Source: Orobanche coerulescens (Eukaryota > Streptophyta > Magnoliopsida > Lamiales > Orobanchaceae). From it: a stretch of 64,000 nt of DNA. Positions 33,191 through 45,210 of the stretch are shown piece after piece. The notes under the pieces were generated by a model that saw nothing but the letters and a program-made list of their open reading frames with translations, was not told the origin of the DNA and made no database searches. The DNA is taken from the NCBI GenBank assembly GCA_033398695.1, contig CM065805.1, positions 75,360,762 through 75,424,761 on the forward strand. The letters are read 5' to 3'. Made by a program: the position numbers and the translations under genes. Within the stretch, counting starts at the first letter, position 1; each line of letters starts with the position of its first letter.

Positions 33191-35735
33191 TTATGACTAG
33201 CTGTGGCATACAACAGTCACACAATGCCAAGAAGATCCTTGTTGGAAAGTTTCTCGGTGGTTCCAAGCCCACTATCTTCAACAAGGCGACTCTTCTCGAA
33301 GACAAGCCAAACCTCTTCTCCCTTCTCCCTTCTCTCTTCTCAACGACAAGCCAAATACGTTGACAACAACAAGAAGTTGATCAGCAAAAAGAGACCCGTT
33401 CCAAACATCAGCTCTCTTTAGCTGTCGAGAATTAGAAGAAAATAAAGACTACGAAGTCTTCGAAGTCGAAAGCTGTTCCGACAGCACCTCCAGTGACTAC
33501 AACAGTCACTGAGGCAATTACGCTTACTACACCATCTACCGCCAGTAGCTGACCCACAGGGCGCAACCCCTATGGAAGAAACACTGGCTACTCCTACAAC
33601 AGTTCGTGAGCCTGTGATGGCTATGATCGATGACTAGTCGTTTGTCAAGTTAGAAGGAACTGGTGAATCTACTGCCCCTTTGGAGCCAACAATCACCACT
33701 CTTAACAGGGACCCTACCCTTGTAAGGAGTCCCTCTCCGAACAGGTAATCCCACCCTTTCATGAATCTCTCTCCTCAACAGGATCCCATACCTATAGAGG
33801 ATCCTAACCGGATAGTAGAACCTTCTAATGTTTGGAGTCCCTCCAATAACGATAATCAGTCAGACACTCCTCCATGTACATATTGGTGAAGCATTCGAAC
33901 GCTTCAAGTTATGCAGAGCATACAATATCGCCCCATATGACTCCCTGTATAAACTGAGTAGACTGGACGGAGGATGAGATATTTGTTCTAGAAGTCACAA
34001 ACACCCATAACGCTGAGGTCCTGATCAGATGGGATGATCCCGTTTGCAATGAGATGATCACATCATATTATATGGCGAAGGAAAAGGCCCAACTGAAAGG
34101 GAAGTCTTCATACGATGGCAAGACATGGAGCCCCAACCATCACTCAGATCCTGATTCAGATGGAGACGATGATGACCTTCAAACAGCTATGAGGATGAGC
34201 TGCGAGGATGCTTGTGAGAAGGAATTTGCTAATTCCAAGGCCACCAAGGGACAGGCGACTTCATTTGGTGATGCTGAACCAGACATGCAACAGGAGAAAC
34301 CATCATCTCCCACCAAGGAGGAATCTGTCCCTCCGATTGGAGAAGGTGGATCCCGCACCGTCCAACAGAAGGATTCAGTCCCTTCTACAAAATAGATAGA
34401 AGCTGACAGCCAGTGGGAGGAATCAGTCCCTCATGTACTCCAGTCTACAGGGACCGAGAAGAGGCAGGAGGAAACAGACCCTTCTGTTTCCCAGACAGCA
34501 ACAGCAGTGGAACCATCTGAGGTTCCTGCTCCTCAACAGGTATCCACTCTTATCCTTGCAGGATCATGATCTAAATCAGATGAGGATTTCCAAAATGATG
34601 GCGGACCCCAGAGGCCCTGTTATTATGTCATTCTCAAACAGCTTGGAGAGCCATATGACTCTAAAATCGTTCACCCCCACTCTCCCTGCACTAATGCCAA
34701 GATTGAGCAACTTCAACAAATCGGTCACGAAATCATATTCTTATAGGACGGTGTCAAATTCATGTATGATGTCAGCAAGGAGCTCGACTGGATGCATGAA
34801 ACTGCTCAAGATGAACTCTCAAAGATGCAAAGGGCTGTGCAGAATGTTGAAGAGGCATTCTTCCTCATACCAAACACTTATGGCAGGCCCTCAACCAGAT
34901 GAAATAGCATCATGAGAGAATCTTGAAATAGAGCAAGAGAAACTATGAGTTGCAGAAGCCAAGTGAGTCGCCTCCCTCGAGTACGCTGGATTGAGAATCA
35001 CTGCTCACCATCAAAAAATCGATGACCTTACAGCAGTGGTCGCCAGTCTAGTGGACTCACTCAAAGATCTGAAAGACAAGTAGGCCAAATCGATGGATAT
35101 TCTTTGGGATATTCACGGTAAGGTCTCTGAGCTTGATAAGGCCCAAAAGGGGGAAGAGGCCCGAGAGGCTGGAAGGAGGTGGATGATGGAAAAGGAGAAG
35201 GAGATGGAGGCCATCCTGGATAACAGTGTTGCCAAAGCCATCGTAAGACTTGCCGGACCTGGGCCAGGTCAAGGAGCTAGAGGATACAGTATATCTGGTT
35301 CTCGTCCTGAGTTCAAGGATCCCAACTTTCCATTGTAGAACATAGTGTAAAAGCCTGCTGAGATCCCACTCCTGACAGACAGACAACCATCAACTGAAGA
35401 GTTGAAGGCACGGAAGAATAATGAACTGATGAGACATTTTTGTACTCTCATCAGGGAATATTCCATGTTCAATGACTTCAAGACACAGGAAGACGATGTA
35501 AATGAGTTTTCAAGGATTATATAAAAAGGAAAGATCCCTCGACAAATAAAGCTGAAATCTAAGCTTCAGAAGGGTGATCAGCTAACTCACCCAGAAGACT
35601 AGATTCTCGCCTTCAATATCTTTGAGGAAGAAAGAAGCATCCACATGGACCGAGGCTAAGACACTCTAGTCAATTGGTGGAAGGGAACCGAGCATCACCC
35701 CTATCGGAAGTCTTGGAAGCATCAGTACTATCAGG
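33191..35735 (+). pseudogene. Copia A env-like ORF, remainder
   Basis: After the TTACA duplication the env-like frame resumes (SHNAKKILVGKFLGGSKPTI). It soon breaks into several frames with many stops. The middle (34054-34395) is acidic and low in complexity (SDPDSDGDDDD, then repeated KEESVP and QKDSVP units). A later part (35093-35338) is helical and charged (KGEEAREAGRRWMMEKEKEME), suggesting a coiled coil. The end has ILAFNIFEEERSIHMDRG. No membrane segment is evident. Domain layout (N-terminal globular part, acidic linker, coiled coil) resembles copia C's ORF. Confidence 0.5.
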
Positions 35736-36261
35736 GATAACTTCTGATGGTTGTACTTAATTTTTCTGTACTCTCCGCTATAATATTTCAATTCCAACAA
35801 CACTGATCAATGAAAATACCTTTTACCTTAAAATATTATAGCTCGTGATCTATTGTTACTTCTTTAATTACGATTTTTATTGAAATGATTACTATGTATA
35901 AAACCTAGATAAGTCTCAAGCTGTAAGAATTTGTTTGCGAATAGTTTATAGATTAAGTTGTATTCAAATAGTATTACTTCCTGTAAGATTGTGCCTACGA
36001 GCTAATCACAATTTAAGTTGTAATACACTTAGTCTTGTGGGATTTATAATTTTAGAACTTGCTTGCGAGCAGTTCAAATTTTTATTCTAAATCTCGAAGA
36101 TCAGATCATTCGACAGAAAACTTGAAGACAGCCTCATATGTTAGAAGTTTTGGCATTATTAAAGAACGGGAAATTATTGGAAAAAAATCTTCCTAGTGTT
36201 TTGATAAATGCTATATGCATCCGAGTATCATCAAGTCAAAATATCAGCTAAGTATGGACAT
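35736..36261 (+). other. Copia A 3' non-coding region
   Basis: This AT-rich sequence lies between the env-like ORF and the LTR. It contains two loosely repeated units starting CTGTAAGAATTTG and CTGTAAGATTGTG near 35927 and 35981. There is no gene, and no clear polypurine tract at its end, so the LTR boundary rests on the TGTTGGG start. Confidence 0.4.
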
Positions 36262-37222
36262 TGTTGGGAAAAATGATAAATGCTACATACAGCCTGTCCG
36301 AACAGCCTGTCCACATAACATTTTCATTCAAGCCTATCCATATAGCTTGTCCATAGAGCGCAAGATCATACAAAGAGCCAAGAGTCAAATCTTACAGGTA
36401 AGCCTTCAAGATACAACAAGATGAGACGTTGGCTACAACAAACAACGATGTAGATGTTTTACTTGGGAAAAGTAAAACACGAAACCAACAAGATTGAAGA
36501 AACTTTAAACCATTGTGCAACAGATATTCTTTATTAATAAAGTATTCACGGTTAAAGAAGCATTTAATGCTGATAGGACAACATTTAATGCGGTCGAAGA
36601 GACTACAGATAAAAGAGCATTTAATGCGGGTCACAGAGAATGTTTGAAGCATTAAATGCGAATCAACTTAAATTCAAACATTTTGGAGCCGCCAATCGGA
36701 GTTGTCTTAATCTCACCAACCGGCCAACGACTACATTTATAATGGATCTATTTCTAAGGTTATAAATATCCCCAAGCAAGAAGACATTGCTCACTTGAAC
36801 ACTTGACAATAAGATGAACACGCGAAAATACTGAAAGCTTATAAGATCAAAATACATCTTCAAGCATACAAAGACATCTGAAGTGAAGAAATATATAAGT
36901 CCTCAACAGCACATCTACAGCAAAAGCTTATCGAGCCTAGCTGCTGTTCGAACTCGTGATACCCAATCTTTCTGTTGAGTTACTTAGCCCTGTGTGGACT
37001 AAGCAAAGCTATTTCTGATTGTGTGGGGCGAATAGTGTTACGAGTGAAGCTTCAATCTGTGTGAGAAGAATCAGGTCGAAGAATCCCAATCCAATTTGTG
37101 TGAACAACCAAAGCTACTGTCGGCTGTATCAATTTGTGTGAACGATACAACGACGAGTTTAGATTAAATCATATAGTTGTGTACACCGTGATTTTAATAA
37201 ACTATTTACTTTTGTGTGGAGT
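36262..37222 (+). repeat. Sirevirus-like LTR, first piece (U3 and promoter)
   Basis: The LTR begins TGTTGGGAAAAATG. It includes four short repeats of AGCCTGTCC type (36293-36350), four GCATTTAATGC-like palindromes (36560-36659) and a TATA box at 36761. It is interrupted by the CACTA element at 37223. The rest lies at 39003-39117 and 56215-56363, giving a total length near 1.23 kb. The LTR serves as the end of copia A and is directly followed by a primer site and gag, so it is shared by two copia bodies. Confidence 0.65.
36761..36768 (+). promoter_or_regulatory. TATA box of the Sirevirus-like LTR
   Basis: TATAAATATCCCC is followed about 30 bases later by CAAGCAAGAAGACATTG, a plausible start region. 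It lies 500 bases into the LTR, after the palindrome cluster. Confidence 0.6.
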
Positions 37223-37652
37223 CACTACTACAAAAAACACATTTTACTACGGTTATTTCGTACATTTTACATCGATTATGGAACCGATGCAAAATATACC
37301 ATCGTAAAATAATGCTAAATCTACATCGGTTTAAAAACCGATGTAATAAATCTAATTTACGTCGGTTCCATTTAACAGTGGTAAATATCGTCGTCAAGCA
37401 TATACTTTTACATTGGTTTTCAAAAAAACCGATGTAAAAGTGCAGATTTCTAACAGTTTTACATCATTTCTTAGCTTAACCGATGTAAAAAAGTGCATAT
37501 TTTACATCGGTTCTAAGCAGAACCGATGTAAAAGTGCAGATTTCAAACAGTTTTACATCGGTTGTGCATAGAACCGATGTAAACGTCCTCAATTTACATC
37601 GGTTTTGAAAGAACCAAGGTAAAATGTCTTATATATTATGGAGGTTTTGTCA

Positions 37653-37720
37653 ACCCGACCCCAACCATAATCCGCCCATCCCCGACCCGAACCCCACCCA
37701 GACCCGACCCGAACCCGCAC
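37653..37720 (-). other. G-rich tract with quadruplex potential
   Basis: The minus strand carries at least eight GGG or GGGG runs separated by 1-7 bases (GGGTTCGGGTCGGGTCTGGG and on). The composition is very different from the AT-rich element around it. It could fold into a G-quadruplex, which is inference from the pattern. Confidence 0.5.
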
Positions 37721-37749
37721 CTGAAATAACAATATATTGCACTTTGTCA

Positions 37750-37815
37750 CCGTTACGATTCGAACCGTCGACCTTGGGGTTGGGGAGTCAAGTCCCAACC
37801 ACTAATCTATAATTA
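37750..37815 (-). other. tRNA-like segment with A-box and B-box motifs
   Basis: On the minus strand TAGATTAGTGG (37799-37809) fits an A box with one change, and GGTTCGAATCG (37756-37766) fits a B box. They are about 32 bases apart, as in tRNA genes and SINEs. I cannot fold a full cloverleaf, so this is a tRNA-derived relic or a SINE head and not a functional tRNA gene. Confidence 0.35.
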
Positions 37816-39002
37816 TTTGTTTGAACAATTTATATTTATATTACATTTGAATACATTTTGGTCTCCACTTTTTAAATAAAATAAAAAAAATCAAGTTTAT
37901 TCTTCTTTTGTATTATTTTGAAAAAACATGATTCTTTAGGTTGTTTTTTAATTTTCATTTCTTTTATATTTTAAAGAATCATCGTAAATAAAAATACATG
38001 TTTTAAAAAAAGGATTTTGTGACGATTTTATAAAAATCGATGCAAGTGTTATCCCTTTTTATTTTTTACATCGGTTATTCCAAAACCGATGAAAAAAGTG
38101 TTAATTTTACATCCGTTTTGGAATAACTGATGTAAATTTACAGTATTTTTAATTTTTACATCAATTATTCTAAAATCAATGTAAAATTACTATTTTATTG
38201 CATCGGTTTTGGAATAACCAATGTAAATTTACCTCATTTTTAACTTTTACATTATTCAACTTTATTCTTTTTTGTATTATTTTGGAAAAAATGATTTCTT
38301 ATTATTTTTATTTTTCATTTCTTTATATTTTAAAGAATCATCGTAAAAAATACATGTTTTCAGAAAAAAAGGATTTTATGACGGTTTTAGAAAAAACTAT
38401 GTGAAATTTACCCATTTTTATTTTTATTCCAAAATAGATGTAAAAGTATTAATTTTTACATCGATTTTATTTGACAACCGATGTAAATTTGCCATATTTT
38501 AAATTTTACATTGGTTATTTGGACAGCCGATGTAAAAATATAATAATTTTACATCGGTTATTTTAACAACCGATGTAAAAAATAGTAATTTTGATTTTTA
38601 CATCGGTTTTGTTTGATAGCCAATGTAAATTTGCCATATTTTAAAATTTTACATCAGTTATTTTGACAACCGATGTAAAAATATAATAGTTTTACATTGG
38701 TTATTTTAACAACTGATGTAAAAAATAGTAATTTTAATTTTTACATCGGTTTTGTTTGACAACCGATGTAAATTTTATGTATTTTAACATTTTACATTGG
38801 TTATTTGAACAACCGATGTATGAATATAATAATTTTACATCGGTTATTCTAACAACCGATGTAAAAATTAGTCATTTTAATTTTTACATCGGTTTTATTT
38901 GACAACCGACGTAAATTGACCGAAATTTTATTTTTTTACATCGGTTTTCATTAAACCAATGTAAATTGAGCGTCGTAAAAAGCATATTTTGTAGCAGTGA
39001 GT

Positions 39003-39117
39003 ACAAATGGGCGTAGAGGGGTTTCCCTCGAACCACTTTAAACAGTGTGTCTTTACTTACTGTCTTTACTGTTTTCTTACTGCCTTTGTGATTTTAGTAT
39101 ACTTAACATGAACACCC
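39003..39117 (+). repeat. Sirevirus-like LTR, second piece
   Basis: This short LTR stretch lies between the CACTA element and the large LTR derivative. It is matched by 57529-57645 in the downstream LTR fragment (CGTAGAGGG, AACCACTTTAAACAGTG), which proves it belongs to that LTR. Confidence 0.8.
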
Positions 39118-40139
39118 TGTAACACCCCCAGAGCCATCCGGGAATATTACAGCGCCGTTGGCCCCGAGACGGCACCCACAAGGCTAAAAGACATTTTTAC
39201 AAACATTTCAAGTAAGCCTAAGCGGCGATGACGGTAACATCTTTTCAAAATATGCAAAGTCTTTAAGAAAAGTCCATTGATCAATACCGTCGAAAAATCT
39301 CATTTGAAAGTACAAGGCCAAAACGGCAAAGTTCAACAGTTTCAAAAGTGTACTTTAAGCCATCACTTGCAAGTACCTACAAAATAGTTTAGAAAACGAT
39401 TTACCAAAGTAACTTAAGTTGGCAGATACCAAAAGGCCATTTAAAAATACTCACGCAGCGGAAAAGACAAACAGTTAAAAATACTCTAGCAGCAGAATAC
39501 AACAACTAATCAAAGTACTCGATCCAAACACATGCCATAGCCAGTATCCTCCGGGAAGCTCATCTATTCATAACCGCTACAAGCTCGATATCCCAAGAAC
39601 CTAAAAACAAAGCCCACGACGGGGTCAGCCATAATAGTCAACAATGATAACGATCACACCATATCAATAATTGCATACCAATGAAAATACTAAGTAAGAA
39701 TACTACCAATGTAATCTTACCGTCATAACTTTACAATTCGTTATAATCCTCATCAAAACAACCTCACCATATTCCACATCTCGTATTTCTCAAAAACACA
39801 CTGAATCGCACACAAACATTTATACTGTAACTCAGACAATATCCAAGATTCTCAAAACATCATCATAACTGACTGATACGAAATATACCAACTTTGACTA
39901 ATCCAGTTCATCAGATAACATCCTCAAATCTCAACACGAAAATCAATTGTCCATCAAACGACAAGTACCAAGAAGGAAATACGAAACATACCTCAAGATA
40001 CGCACTGCCATGACAAATCATGTCAGTCTAATCCGAGATCAAATCAATACACATACGGACATGGTCCTAACGCAAGACCTATAAATGCATACTCATATGA
40101 CAACGTCAATATGCTCACAACAATAACAACAATGTATAC

Positions 40140-40440
40140 TCAGTGGGAATCCGATGATCCAGTGCACAGAGCATAGATCCCAAGATAATCCTGTTAGATC
40201 AACACGAGGTGGATAATCATCAATATACATATGCATAACAACAACACATGGGTAATCCAATGATCCAGCGCCCTCAGCATAGATCCCAAGATGATCCTGT
40301 CGGACCAACACGAGGTGGAAAACCCGTCCAATTATCCAGCGCCCTCAGCATAGATCCCAAGATGATCCCGTCGGACCAACATAAGGTGGACAGCTGATCC
40401 AGCGCCCTCAGCATAGATCACACGATCCCATCGGATCAAT
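40140..40440 (-). repeat. Tandem repeat, about 55-base unit, in the LTR
   Basis: Four to five units share CAGCGCCCTCAGCATAGATC and a GATGATCC(T/C)GT(C/T)GGA core followed by CAACACGAGGTGGA. The first and last units are incomplete. The partner LTR has the same array at 53630-53920 with small differences. Confidence 0.7.
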
Positions 40441-41900
40441 ACAACATATACAATACAACTATGCATACAAATATGCAAATCAATATGTTCCTCAACATGA
40501 ACAACATATGAATCCATATTATGAACGACATTATGACAAATCAACTTGGACGACCTCATGCTCAATAACATGAATGACAATATGAATGATCAAAATCATC
40601 AACATTAAACCAAAATCAAATTAAGATACTTGCCCCGAGTCCTTCGAAAGCAATCTCGATGTCAAAACCATCACCGATGATTATCCTCAATGTTCGATGA
40701 TTCAAAATACCACGGACCATAGATAACTCATATCCTCATAATGTACACTCGATACCCAAGTATACCAATAACGAATGTAAATCATATACTTTATGATTTA
40801 ATTCCCAAAATCAGAAAACAATGTATAACCTCAATCTCCAGAGTCCACGATAATAATCATTGCTATATGCATTATAAACAAAATGAAACTGAAACTATTC
40901 ATTAAATATATAAACTGAGCAAGTAATAACTTGCCTCGATACCGACACATTGAAGATGAAGCCATTACCAATTCCTTGCCTTCGTCTACAAGCTCCCCGG
41001 CCCCGGCCAAAGCAAATCCTCGAACATACTCGAACTCGACCGCACCATATTTTCTAGTCGACGATAAATTATCACAACCTATTGAGGTAATCAATTAACA
41101 ACAAGTTCGATAACTATCAACAACTGAAATAACCAACCAATCAAACTCAACGGTTCAATGATATCTCGATAATACATAAATCTGAACAACCCAAATCAAT
41201 CAATCATGAATCCATAGCCACAATACGATTTCATAATCTGATAATCATACCAACAATCAATATAACCGATCAACAAACCCAACGGTTCCACAATATCCCG
41301 ATTAAACACAAATATCATCATCTTCTTCGACATGCATTATTCATAACACCAAGAATCACAGCAATAATACCATAATTCTCATCATACGAAGTAAACGACA
41401 ATAACATCAAGAATCCAAAATGAAGAAGGTAATTACATCAACATATATTTTCATCACGATCCAAAACCACTGCAATCGTATCAATACCCATATATCAACA
41501 ACAATACCCGATAATCCATCTTACGAGCATGTTTGAATGAATCGCAACTTTTACAACTTGAATAACCTTAATTGATATCTTAAATTTCGTGTCACAATTC
41601 CATTTATTCATGTATAACATCATAATAACAATAAGGTAGATCAACATGCTTCCTAACATGTAAACATCATTCCAAACTCGAACTATAAACAGAGGAATAC
41701 GAATGTTACCTGATATTGAAGAACTATGATGAAAACCAATCGAACTCCTTCCAATAATCATTATCAACTCTAAGAACAACTCTAATCTATGCTCCCCAAG
41801 CTCATAACCGAGCTAGAAGAGCCCAAAATTAGCCTCGGAAGGTTGAAGGACGAAGAAACAAGGTGGAACTTCTCAAAATGTCAAAATGACGGAGTCTCAC

Positions 41901-41909
41901 ATATATATA
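41901..41909 (-). promoter_or_regulatory. TATA box of the large LTR derivative
   Basis: TATATATAT on the minus strand lies directly downstream (in element orientation) of the ACGTACGT array. The other LTR has the same motif at about 55379-55390. Confidence 0.5.
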
Positions 41910-41920
41910 AGCTTTCAGGC

Positions 41921-42435
41921 ATTACGTACGTTACATGAAACTCTTAACGTACGTAACACCCTTTACGTACATTATCCGACCTCGATAGCATTCGTAACTA
42001 CAATCCAGAAGTTACTCCCTCATTTCGTACCTTGTATTACGTACGTAACACCTGTGCCGTAGCATACATAACACAGAGTTGACTTGCTACAGTAATATAC
42101 CCATTTAACGTACGTAATGTACCACTCTTAACGTACGTTAACTCGGTGTTGACTTCTCCTGTCCACATCTGTGCCGAAAGTTGCCGACACTTCGGACCGT
42201 GTCTGATTCTCTTGATAATGTAGGTTATACACTCAACGTAATGTACATTAGTGCTGTGTCTTAACGTACGTAAGCACCTATGCTTAACGTAAGATATGCT
42301 TGTATTTAGACAAAGTCCTCTAATAAGACGACTGCATCTCACCTGACGCTTTAACGTACGTAATGCATGAGACATATCGTTCATTACTCTTACCAACTTA
42401 ACGTACGTAAGCTCCTAAACTTAACGTACATAATG
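41921..42435 (-). promoter_or_regulatory. Array of ACGTACGT palindromes in U3
   Basis: At least eight TTAACGTACGTAA-like sites, plus several one-base variants, occur in about 500 bases just upstream of the TATA box. ACGT is the core recognised by plant bZIP factors, so the array may be an enhancer. The same arrangement exists in 55394-55925 and, in a diverged family member, in 47345-47665. Confidence 0.55.
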
Positions 42436-42730
42436 GCTTCTAAACTTGGCTAAAAATAGCCGCTCCTGCCTGTCGTCTCAACATACCGAATATGTATACC
42501 CGACATACCGAATACATATACTCGTCCCAATGATATACCCGATATCAGAATTAAAACAACCTGATACACGATGTCTTCAAATGCAATTATCGACCAAGTA
42601 CGACGATTATACCAATACAGATGTCTTAGTCCTTCAATTATTTTATCCATACTGTACAGATTCCACATTGTACAACATAACTCGGATAAAATAACATTAA
42701 ACAACCATAGTAGAAATTTAGGATATTACA

Positions 42731-44196
42731 TACTATACCACTTAAAATAAGTTTCGTCCTCGAATCTTGAAATCCCATCGTAATCAACAACTCAACCAAG
42801 ATATCCACAATCATCACGACACCGATCAATCATAATTATTAATGAATAACCAAAATAGTATACTTACAAATGCGTGAAGTCGATGATCTCTTGCGATACT
42901 AGAAAATGACTCCCCTTCAAAGCCTCAACATGCTTGCAATCAAAATTTCACACATTTTAACAAAATTCAGCGTTATAACTCAATTATGGAATAATCCATC
43001 CGTGTCAAAGCCTGACTGCTTGATAGCACAATCAAGTCCCAATCCTGATAAACACCAATAATACACGATACATCTGTGAAACAATTGCCCAAAACAATGG
43101 CAACAAATCCCGAATCGTCGATACAAAGTCTGAACGCTCATACAATCAATAACAATGATCAACCAATGAATTAACCGAGAACACCATTGACATGATAAAC
43201 TCCAATACAACCAACCAAAGGTCAAAACACAACCGAGAATATCATCAACATGATAAACTCCAATATGACCAACGATAGGTCAAAACACAACCAAAAATAT
43301 CATCAACATGATAAACTCTAATACTACCAACGAAGGATCAACAATAACCGAGAATACCCTCACATGGTAAGCTCCAACATGATCAACACATAACCACAAA
43401 GATGGATATACGAAAGAATAAATTCTCAAAACATTACACAAATCACATACAGTGGACCTCAAAGACACACACGACTGTTGAACATACCCCTTGGGGGTAT
43501 GAACAACCAGTAACAAACCGTTGAGCATACCCAATCATATATGGAGTGGGAACGACCAATTAATATAAAAAACAACCATCCTGGGGTTACCAGTCCTAAA
43601 TCTACACTTTCTAAGAAATCACTCAGAATACCACATGCGAAGAAAAAGAATCAGTTGGCTCAAAAGTTAAAAAATCACTATAGCAAAATCACGCTACTAC
43701 CATACCAATAGAGCCACATAGCACATATGCCCTGGTTTCAGAAAACCCGAAGTTCGAAAATCATATCCTGTAGTGAATCTACAACACACGACATATTTCT
43801 TTTATTTGATCAACCAACCGGTCATCCCTGGATAACCAACTACCATACTGTAGTTCGAATATCTTTTCATCGTACCATCAATGTGTTATCCAGTTTGTGA
43901 GTCTTATTCAGAACTCCACCAGGATATGCATTATGAAATATGTTTGTACGTATACTAATCACATTTTCAAAATAGCTTGAAATCAGATAATCTTGTCAAT
44001 AAAAACCAATTTCCGAAAGTTCTTTCAAGTATTTCAAAACCTCAAAATATATATTTTCGTAAGACCATGAAAACAATTTTCGAAAAGTTAAACCGGCTCG
44101 CTTGTGTCAAGTTCTCGATGATAATTCTTTTCAAATTCACTCGATTAAATAAAATGAATTATGCAAATGATTGACCATATCCATACTCCTGTATAC
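42731..44196 (-). other. Internal region of the large LTR derivative, 3' part
   Basis: No gene is recognised. At the LTR end, minus-strand codons for FEDETYFK followed by a purine-rich AAGTGGTATAG segment look like the C-terminus of a gypsy pol with its polypurine tract. The region 43190-43400 has a loose repeat (AACCGAGAATA, then CATGATAAACTCCAATA) occurring three or four times. The rest is AT-rich. Confidence 0.45.
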
Positions 44197-44859
44197 TGTA
44201 ACAGCCCCAAAATGCCATTGGGTTATTACAGTGCCGTGGACCCCACGCCAGGAGATCCACCAGGCGAACACGACTAACATACATCAATCTGACCAAAAAG
44301 AAAAATCACAGTCCCTATTATGATGTCCGACACAATATTCCGATGTAGAATTTCAACGACAAGGATGGGCCTACATGGCCGAAATAAAATACAAAAAATC
44401 CATGAGCCTTGCTCGGATAATATAAAATGACAACAACTCACGAAACTGGAGTACTCCAAACTGTCTGACCGACATAAACACTGAAACAACTCAGACTAGT
44501 ATCGCTCGAATGCCTCGTCGCCATTGTCATGCCCCTATGTCTCAACTCTCTCATCGCAAGCACCTAAACCATGAAAACATATTCCGCCCCCACAGGGTCA
44601 GTCATCTAGATAATGAATATCAAATACATGTACAACATGATATGCATCCAAAGGCAGAATGAATGGTACAACAATGGTAATACGAGATGCTCACAAACCA
44701 AAGTGAGAATCGAGCATTCATGAAACACTATGCCCATGGCATACGATCCTTACTTGCTCAACAGGTTAGAATACAAGTGCCCAACGGTGAATCATCAATA
44801 TAGAACACAACAATGAATTACCCGAAGGTAAACCCAAACCAGAGCTGAAATAATTACGA

Positions 44860-45210
44860 ATCACAATGCCCGAAGGCTCCAACGGAAATACCAAAACATC
44901 ACAATGGCCTGAAAGCCCTCAACCGAAGCTGCCAAAATATCACGATGGCCTGAAAGCCACTCAGCCGAAGCTGCCTATCTTCATAATGGACCGAAGCCAA
45001 ACGGAAGTCAGTATCATCCGAGGGCGAAGCCCGCACGCGGCCGTGTCGTAATGAGGGCCGAAGCCACGGCACGAAGCCGTATCACAATGAGGGTCGAAGC
45101 CACGGCACGAAGCCGTATCACAATGAGGTCCGAAGCCACGACACGAAGCCGTGTCACAATGAGGTCCGAAGGCACGGCACGTAGCCATATCACAATGAGG
45201 GTCGTCCAAT
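44860..45210. repeat. Tandem repeat, about 38-base unit
   Basis: Units with CCGAAGCCACGGCACGAAGC and GT(A/G)TCACAATGAGG repeat about five times from 45030 onward. Weaker related units (GATGGCCTGAAAGCC) occur before. On the minus strand they translate to repeated HCDTASCRGFGP, which is a by-product of the repeat. Confidence 0.7.

Larger units (their letters stand above)
5518..36261 (+). mobile_element. Copia A: Sirevirus-like Ty1/copia, 5' end lost, interrupted by two large insertions
   Basis: The internal part of a copia element is read on the plus strand as reverse transcriptase/RNase H (5518-6755), the end of RNase H (22088-22276), a spacer with purine tracts, then an env-like ORF (22893-23578 and 33191-35735). 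Its 3' LTR starts at 36262. The pol frame resumes exactly across the chromovirus insertion, and the env-like frame resumes across copia B. An extra ORF after pol is characteristic of the Sirevirus branch of copia. Its 5' LTR, gag, protease and integrase are not in the window. Confidence 0.75.
37223..38999 (+). mobile_element. Non-autonomous CACTA element with arrays of inverted ACATCGGTT repeats
   Basis: The element starts CACTACTACAAAAAA and ends TTTTGTAGCAGTG, an imperfect terminal inverted repeat of the En/Spm (CACTA) superfamily. The three-base duplication AGT (37220-37222 and 39000-39002) is the expected size. It is 1,777 bases long and contains no transposase. Most of it is alternating TTTACATCGGTT and AACCGATGTAAA units with short spacers. 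These act as subterminal transposase-binding repeats in related elements. A GC-rich unrelated segment lies at 37645-37815. Mobilisation would need a related autonomous CACTA element. Confidence 0.85.
39118..42730 (-). repeat. 3' LTR of the large LTR derivative
   Basis: This 3,613-base LTR is non-coding. In its own orientation it opens with an AT-rich segment, then an array of ACGTACGT palindromes (42430 down to 41921), a TATA box at 41901-41909, and a long AT-rich body. A tandem array of roughly 55-base units lies at 40140-40440, and a GAATATTACAGCGCC end motif near 39150. Differences from the partner LTR are scattered and fairly numerous, so the insertion is old. Confidence 0.85.

Noticed and set aside
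37653..37720. Interstitial telomere repeat
   Set aside because: The plant telomere unit TTTAGGG is absent; G runs are separated by TTC, TC and similar spacers.
37750..37815. A functional tRNA gene
   Set aside because: A and B boxes are recognisable, but I cannot fold acceptor and T stems or identify a proper anticodon loop.
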